A stretch of DNA of 64,000 nt from Arthrobacter sp. EpRS71 (GTDB lineage: Bacteria > Actinomycetota > Actinomycetes > Actinomycetales > Micrococcaceae): assembly GCF_001512285.1 (NCBI RefSeq), contig NZ_LNUV01000006.1, positions 697,159-761,158 on the forward strand, read 5' to 3'. Positions 61,644 to 64,000 of the stretch are shown piece after piece; position 1 is the stretch's first letter; every line of letters starts with the position of its first letter. The notes beneath the pieces are model-generated. The model was not told the origin of the DNA. It made no database searches and saw nothing but the letters and a program-made list of their open reading frames with translations. Both the position numbers and the translations under genes were made by a program.

Positions 61644-62432
61644 TCAGTTGGAGGCAAGCAGGGGAATGGTTTCTTCAGCGCGTTCCGGGCCCAGGGCGGA
61701 ATATCCGCCGTCCACAGCCCAGTCCGCGCCGGTTACGAAGCTGGCTTGGTCACCGGCGAGGAACGCGACGACGTCACCCACCTCGTGCGGTCGGCCCACG
61801 CGCTTGAGTGCATGGAACGGGGCGGCCACGGAGTCTGTCTTCTCGAGGTTCCCGTTGCTGAGCGAGTCCATGATGTTGCTCCACACCCAGCCGGGGCTCA
61901 CGGAATTTACCCGGATGCCGTCCGCTGCGAAGTCCACGGCCATGCTCCGGGTGACTTGGACCAGGGCTGCTTTGCTGGCGGGGTAGAGCCAGCGGCCGGT
62001 CTGGGCTACTGAGCTGGAAATGGAGGTGAAGTTGATGATGGCGCCGTGGCCGGACGCCTTGAGGTAGGGGCGGGCCGCGTTGCTCGCCACCACGGCGCTG
62101 ACCAGGTTGACGTTGAGTGCTTCGAGCCAGTCGGCTCGCCCGGAGGCTGCGCCGTCGTCCTTGTAAGTGCAGGCGAGGTTCACCAGGATGTCCACGCTTC
62201 CGTGCTGTGCAGCCGTGCCGCTGACCAGCAGGTTCACGGCGTCATCATCAGTGATGTCCGTATGGGAGTAGGTGATTCCTGCGCCCAGCCCGGCGGTGAG
62301 TGAGGCGCCGTCGGGGTCTATATCCGCCACCACCACCGTGGCTCCTGCGTCCCGCAATGCGGTGACCACGCCCTGGCCAACCTTGGTGGCTCCGCCGGTA
62401 ACAATTGCTGTCCTGCCCTGGAGTGCTGACAT
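61644..62432 (-). CDS. SDR family oxidoreductase, first gene of the StyA operon
   Basis: 262 residues from ATG 62432 (MSALQGRTAIVTGGATKVGQGVVTALRDAG); the open frame continues to 62669 but has no support. Cofactor motif GGATKVGQG, a changed NNAG (VNLACTY), Ser in FTSISSS and YPASK. In indole catabolism of Acinetobacter (iif) an SDR acts with the indole oxygenase to give 3-hydroxyindolin-2-one, which is the parallel proposed here. GAAAGGG upstream. A perfect palindrome lies 36 bp before the start. Confidence 0.91.
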   Translation of the reverse strand: MSALQGRTAIVTGGATKVGQGVVTALRDAGATVVVADIDPDGASLTAGLGAGITYSHTDITDDDAVNLLVSGTAAQHGSVDILVNLACTYKDDGAASGRADWLEALNVNLVSAVVASNAARPYLKASGHGAIINFTSISSSVAQTGRWLYPASKAALVQVTRSMAVDFAADGIRVNSVSPGWVWSNIMDSLSNGNLEKTDSVAAPFHALKRVGRPHEVGDVVAFLAGDQASFVTGADWAVDGGYSALGPERAEETIPLLASN

Positions 62433-62467
62433 GTGCCGAACCCTTTCCCGCGATGACGATGTTACGT

Positions 62468-62489
62468 AAATATGACGTGCGTCATATTT
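62468..62489. promoter_or_regulatory. Palindromic operator upstream of the SDR-StyA operon
   Basis: AAATATGAC-GTGC-GTCATATTT is a perfect 9+9 palindrome, 36 bp before the SDR start. Its right half begins the 85-bp promoter repeat; at the second repeat copy only that half is kept. Confidence 0.7.
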
Positions 62490-62563
62490 GATCCTGTAAG
62501 CGACTCTAGGCAGCCACTGCCGGAGGGAATATCCACTTGGCGCGGCAATTATCCGAATGACGC
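62479..62563 (-). repeat. Promoter-region repeat, copy 1 (before SDR operon)
   Basis: 85 bp sharing GCGTCATA, AGCGACTCTAG, GGAATATCCACTTGGCGCGG and ATCCGAA with 62750-62833 in the same order and spacing. It overlaps the 3' end of the 52-residue small ORF. Confidence 0.85.
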
Positions 62564-62707
62564 AGGGTCTTCCTCTTCCTCGTGCCAACCAACCCATGCC
62601 GCGGAAGTGAGGTGGATTTCCCTGGCCTGAAGCTCCGCCGCCCAGAGTTCGAAGTGGCTCCTGTCCCATTCGTCCCTGCGGTCATGTACCACCTTGATGT
62701 TCTTCAC
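62549..62707 (-). CDS. 52-residue small protein upstream of the StyA operon
   Basis: From GTG 62707 with GAGGTGAGGACCA upstream to TAA 62549-62551. The product is MKNIKVVHDRRDEWDRSHFE followed by LWAAELQAREIHLTSAAWVGWHEEEEDPASFG: charged, Trp-rich (four Trp) and acidic at the end, with no membrane helix. Its ribosome site, length between two promoter-repeat copies and protein-like composition suggest a real gene. No family recognised; it could be a regulator, a cofactor-handling subunit or an adapter of the monooxygenase. Confidence 0.65.
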   Translation of the reverse strand: MKNIKVVHDRRDEWDRSHFELWAAELQAREIHLTSAAWVGWHEEEEDPASFG

Positions 62708-62749
62708 TGGTCCTCACCTCGCTTCGGCTGTTGGTATGGTTTGTGAGCT

Positions 62750-62833
62750 GCGTCATACTTGTCTTAAAAGCGACTCTAGACAGACGTTGCACTCCGGAAT
62801 ATCCACTTGGCGCGGGGATCATCCGAAAGACGA
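62750..62833. repeat. Promoter-region repeat, copy 2 (between small ORF and AraC gene)
   Basis: 84 bp matching 62479-62563. It lies 42 bp before the small ORF and 47 bp before the AraC gene, so the same control block serves both directions. Likely AraC-regulator target sites lie in the shared GGAATATCCACTTGGCGCGG. Confidence 0.85.
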
Positions 62834-62880
62834 AAAGCTCCAAAACCGTGTGACGCAATGACCCGTGAAGTAGGTGGCGG

Positions 62881-63849
62881 ATGGTCAGGATTCTTGCCCG
62901 TGATGTTTTGCGCGGGCAGCCAACTATGGCCACAACCAATGTGGACGAGGCGCATGCCAAGATTGCGGAGCTGTTTTGCAGCCATGAGCTCGCCCCGCGG
63001 ACGCGCACATCCTTGATGGACATGAAGCTGCGTTCCTTGCACCGTGGCGACGTTGGGATCGAATTCCTGGATTACGGGGCCGACGTTCGGATTGAACCCG
63101 AGGGCTTGCAGGATTTCCATCTGGTCCAGATCCCGTTGGCCGGACACGCTTCCATGCAAGTGGGCTCCAGCACGGTGGAATCCAGTCCCCGCATGGCCAC
63201 GGTTCCGCCTATCGACCGCCCATTTTCCATGAGCTGGGACGGCGGCAGTCCGCACCTGATTGTCTACGTGAGGCGCTCCGCACTGGAGCGGGTGGCCGGG
63301 CAGTTGTACGGAAACAGCGCCGTGGATCTGGGCTACGGCATGGACCTTTCAGGTGCCGCCGGCCGCGCATTCTTGAGGTCCGTCGTCGAGCTTCATGACG
63401 ACATGATCAGCCAGCCACGGGCCGCGGCTCCCGCGTTTGTGCAGGGTTTGCTGGCGGACAGCATGGTGTCACGCTTGCTGATGGCGATGGAGCTGCCCAG
63501 TGGTGAGATCCGGGATGCCGAGTCTGAAAGCCGGTTGGTCCGGGAATGCCGCGAGCTGTTGGAGCGGCATGCTTTCGAGGAACTCACCGTGCCGGACATC
63601 GCCGAGTGCTTGGGTGTCTCAGTCCGAACGCTGCAAACAGCCCTCCGGGCGGAAACCGGTGCGACGCCGTCGGAGCTGTTGCGCAGTATCCGGCTGGACC
63701 GTGCCCGGGAGATGCTTCTCGAAGCGAACCCCCGCGAGCAGAGCGTCACGGCAGTGGCTGAGCTATGCGGCTTCACGCACCAGGGGCGCTTCTCTGCTCT
63801 CTACGTGAAGGCCTTCGGCGAGCTGCCCAGCGAGAGCCTGCGCCGCTAG
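62881..63849 (+). CDS. AraC-family regulator of the StyA operon
   Basis: 322 residues from ATG 62881, with AGGTGG upstream. N-terminal AraC_binding_2-like sensor (about 30-190; IEPEGLQDFHLVQIPLAGHASMQVGSSTVESSPRMATVPP) and C-terminal double HTH (215-322; LTVPDIAECLGVSVRTLQTALRAETGATPSELLRSIRLDRAREMLLEANP ... VAELCGFTHQGRFSALYVKAFGELPSESLRR). Activators of this type control aromatic catabolism. Divergent from the small ORF and StyA operon. Confidence 0.94.
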   Translation: MVRILARDVLRGQPTMATTNVDEAHAKIAELFCSHELAPRTRTSLMDMKLRSLHRGDVGIEFLDYGADVRIEPEGLQDFHLVQIPLAGHASMQVGSSTVESSPRMATVPPIDRPFSMSWDGGSPHLIVYVRRSALERVAGQLYGNSAVDLGYGMDLSGAAGRAFLRSVVELHDDMISQPRAAAPAFVQGLLADSMVSRLLMAMELPSGEIRDAESESRLVRECRELLERHAFEELTVPDIAECLGVSVRTLQTALRAETGATPSELLRSIRLDRAREMLLEANPREQSVTAVAELCGFTHQGRFSALYVKAFGELPSESLRR

Positions 63850-63874
63850 GCAAGGGCATCTGCAGCCGCGGAGA

Positions 63875-64000
63875 TCATTGTGAATCGCGCAGAATGCGGG
63901 GCAGGAATCCCAGCCGATCCAGCTCCCGAACCAGGAGGGGTGTTAGCTCACTCGGGGCGAGGCGAAGCCGGTAGGATCTCTTGCCTTCCGCGACCGGTTC
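63875..64000 (-). CDS. C-terminus of an unrecognised protein, 5' partial at window edge
   Basis: A minus-strand frame is open from the window edge to TGA 63875-63877 (41 residues): EPVAEGKRSYRLRLAPSELT, then PLLVRELDRLGFLPRILRDSQ. Composition and amphipathic helix look coding. It is convergent with the AraC gene, 25 bp away. Too short to assign. Confidence 0.5.
   Translation of the reverse strand, partial: EPVAEGKRSYRLRLAPSELTPLLVRELDRLGFLPRILRDSQ

Noticed and set aside
59924..61807. 627-codon plus-strand frame opposite StyA1 and StyA2B
   Set aside because: Long antisense frames are expected from GC-biased codons; it has no motifs and the minus-strand genes are certain.
1..64000. CRISPR arrays, rRNA genes, insertion sequences, riboswitches
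   Set aside because: No regularly spaced repeats, no rRNA or transposase sequence, and no recognisable aptamer consensus were seen on either strand.

Overview
The window is about 64 kb of high-GC actinobacterial chromosome. Gene order, codon usage, GTG/TTG starts and protein sequences point to the Micrococcaceae, most like Arthrobacter or Paenarthrobacter; this is inference from recognised sequence, not a database match. Most genes are catabolic or accessory, packed into operons with 4-bp ATGA/GTGA overlaps.

Layout. (1) 1-5005: end of pstS, then pstC-pstA-pstB and, convergently, a low-affinity Pit phosphate transporter with its DUF47 partner. (2) 5201-6824: a lipoprotein and an unrecognised actinobacterial protein. 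(3) 7065-10671: tRNA-Lys(TTT) carrying a 3.5-kb integrated element bounded by 50-bp direct repeats of the tRNA 3' half. The element has paired internal repeats near both ends, no integrase, several broken genes, and one intact gene for a secreted protein of three cysteine-pair repeats. (4) 11071-13473: a choice-of-anchor-P-like secreted protein and a methyltransferase. (5) 13595-18262: GH51 arabinofuranosidase, RidA-like protein, LacI regulator, D-threonine-aldolase-like enzyme. (6) 18280-21897: a module of a glycine-zipper protein, a peptidoglycan-binding metacaspase and a convergent BTAD/SARP-type regulator, headed by four tandem 11-bp repeats of the kind SARPs bind. (7) 22388-29509: flavin reductase, a complete urease operon ureABCEFGD and a nickel permease. 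(8) 29506-35494: beta-lactamase-fold hydrolase; a cell-surface cluster of a SipW-dependent-type secreted protein, a signal peptidase fused to four Ig-like repeats, an ECF sigma factor and a membrane partner. (9) 35709-43802: two small proteins, a five-gene oxidoreductase operon (three aldo/keto reductases, epimerase, lactonase) with a divergent XRE regulator, dodecin, SDR and universal stress protein. (10) 43873-54382: pectin/arabinan utilisation locus (two pectate lyases, one fused to a pectin methylesterase, ABC sugar importer, PmoA-like protein, GH43, LacI). (11) 54398-63849: six-gene operon with StyA1- and StyA2B-type flavin monooxygenases, SDR, FAD oxidoreductase, isatin-hydrolase-type cyclase-family hydrolase and a TPP decarboxylase-type enzyme, plus a 52-residue small ORF and a divergent AraC regulator.

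How they fit. Regions 5 and 10 read as plant cell-wall polysaccharide use. Region 7 makes and nickel-loads urease. Region 11 is best explained as an indole (or styrene-like) oxidation route running through isatin and isatinate toward anthranilate. Region 6 looks like an uncharacterised protease-effector module with its own regulator. A dispersed palindrome family occurs three times (3290, 35495, 43805) with compensatory stem changes, always just after gene 3' ends.
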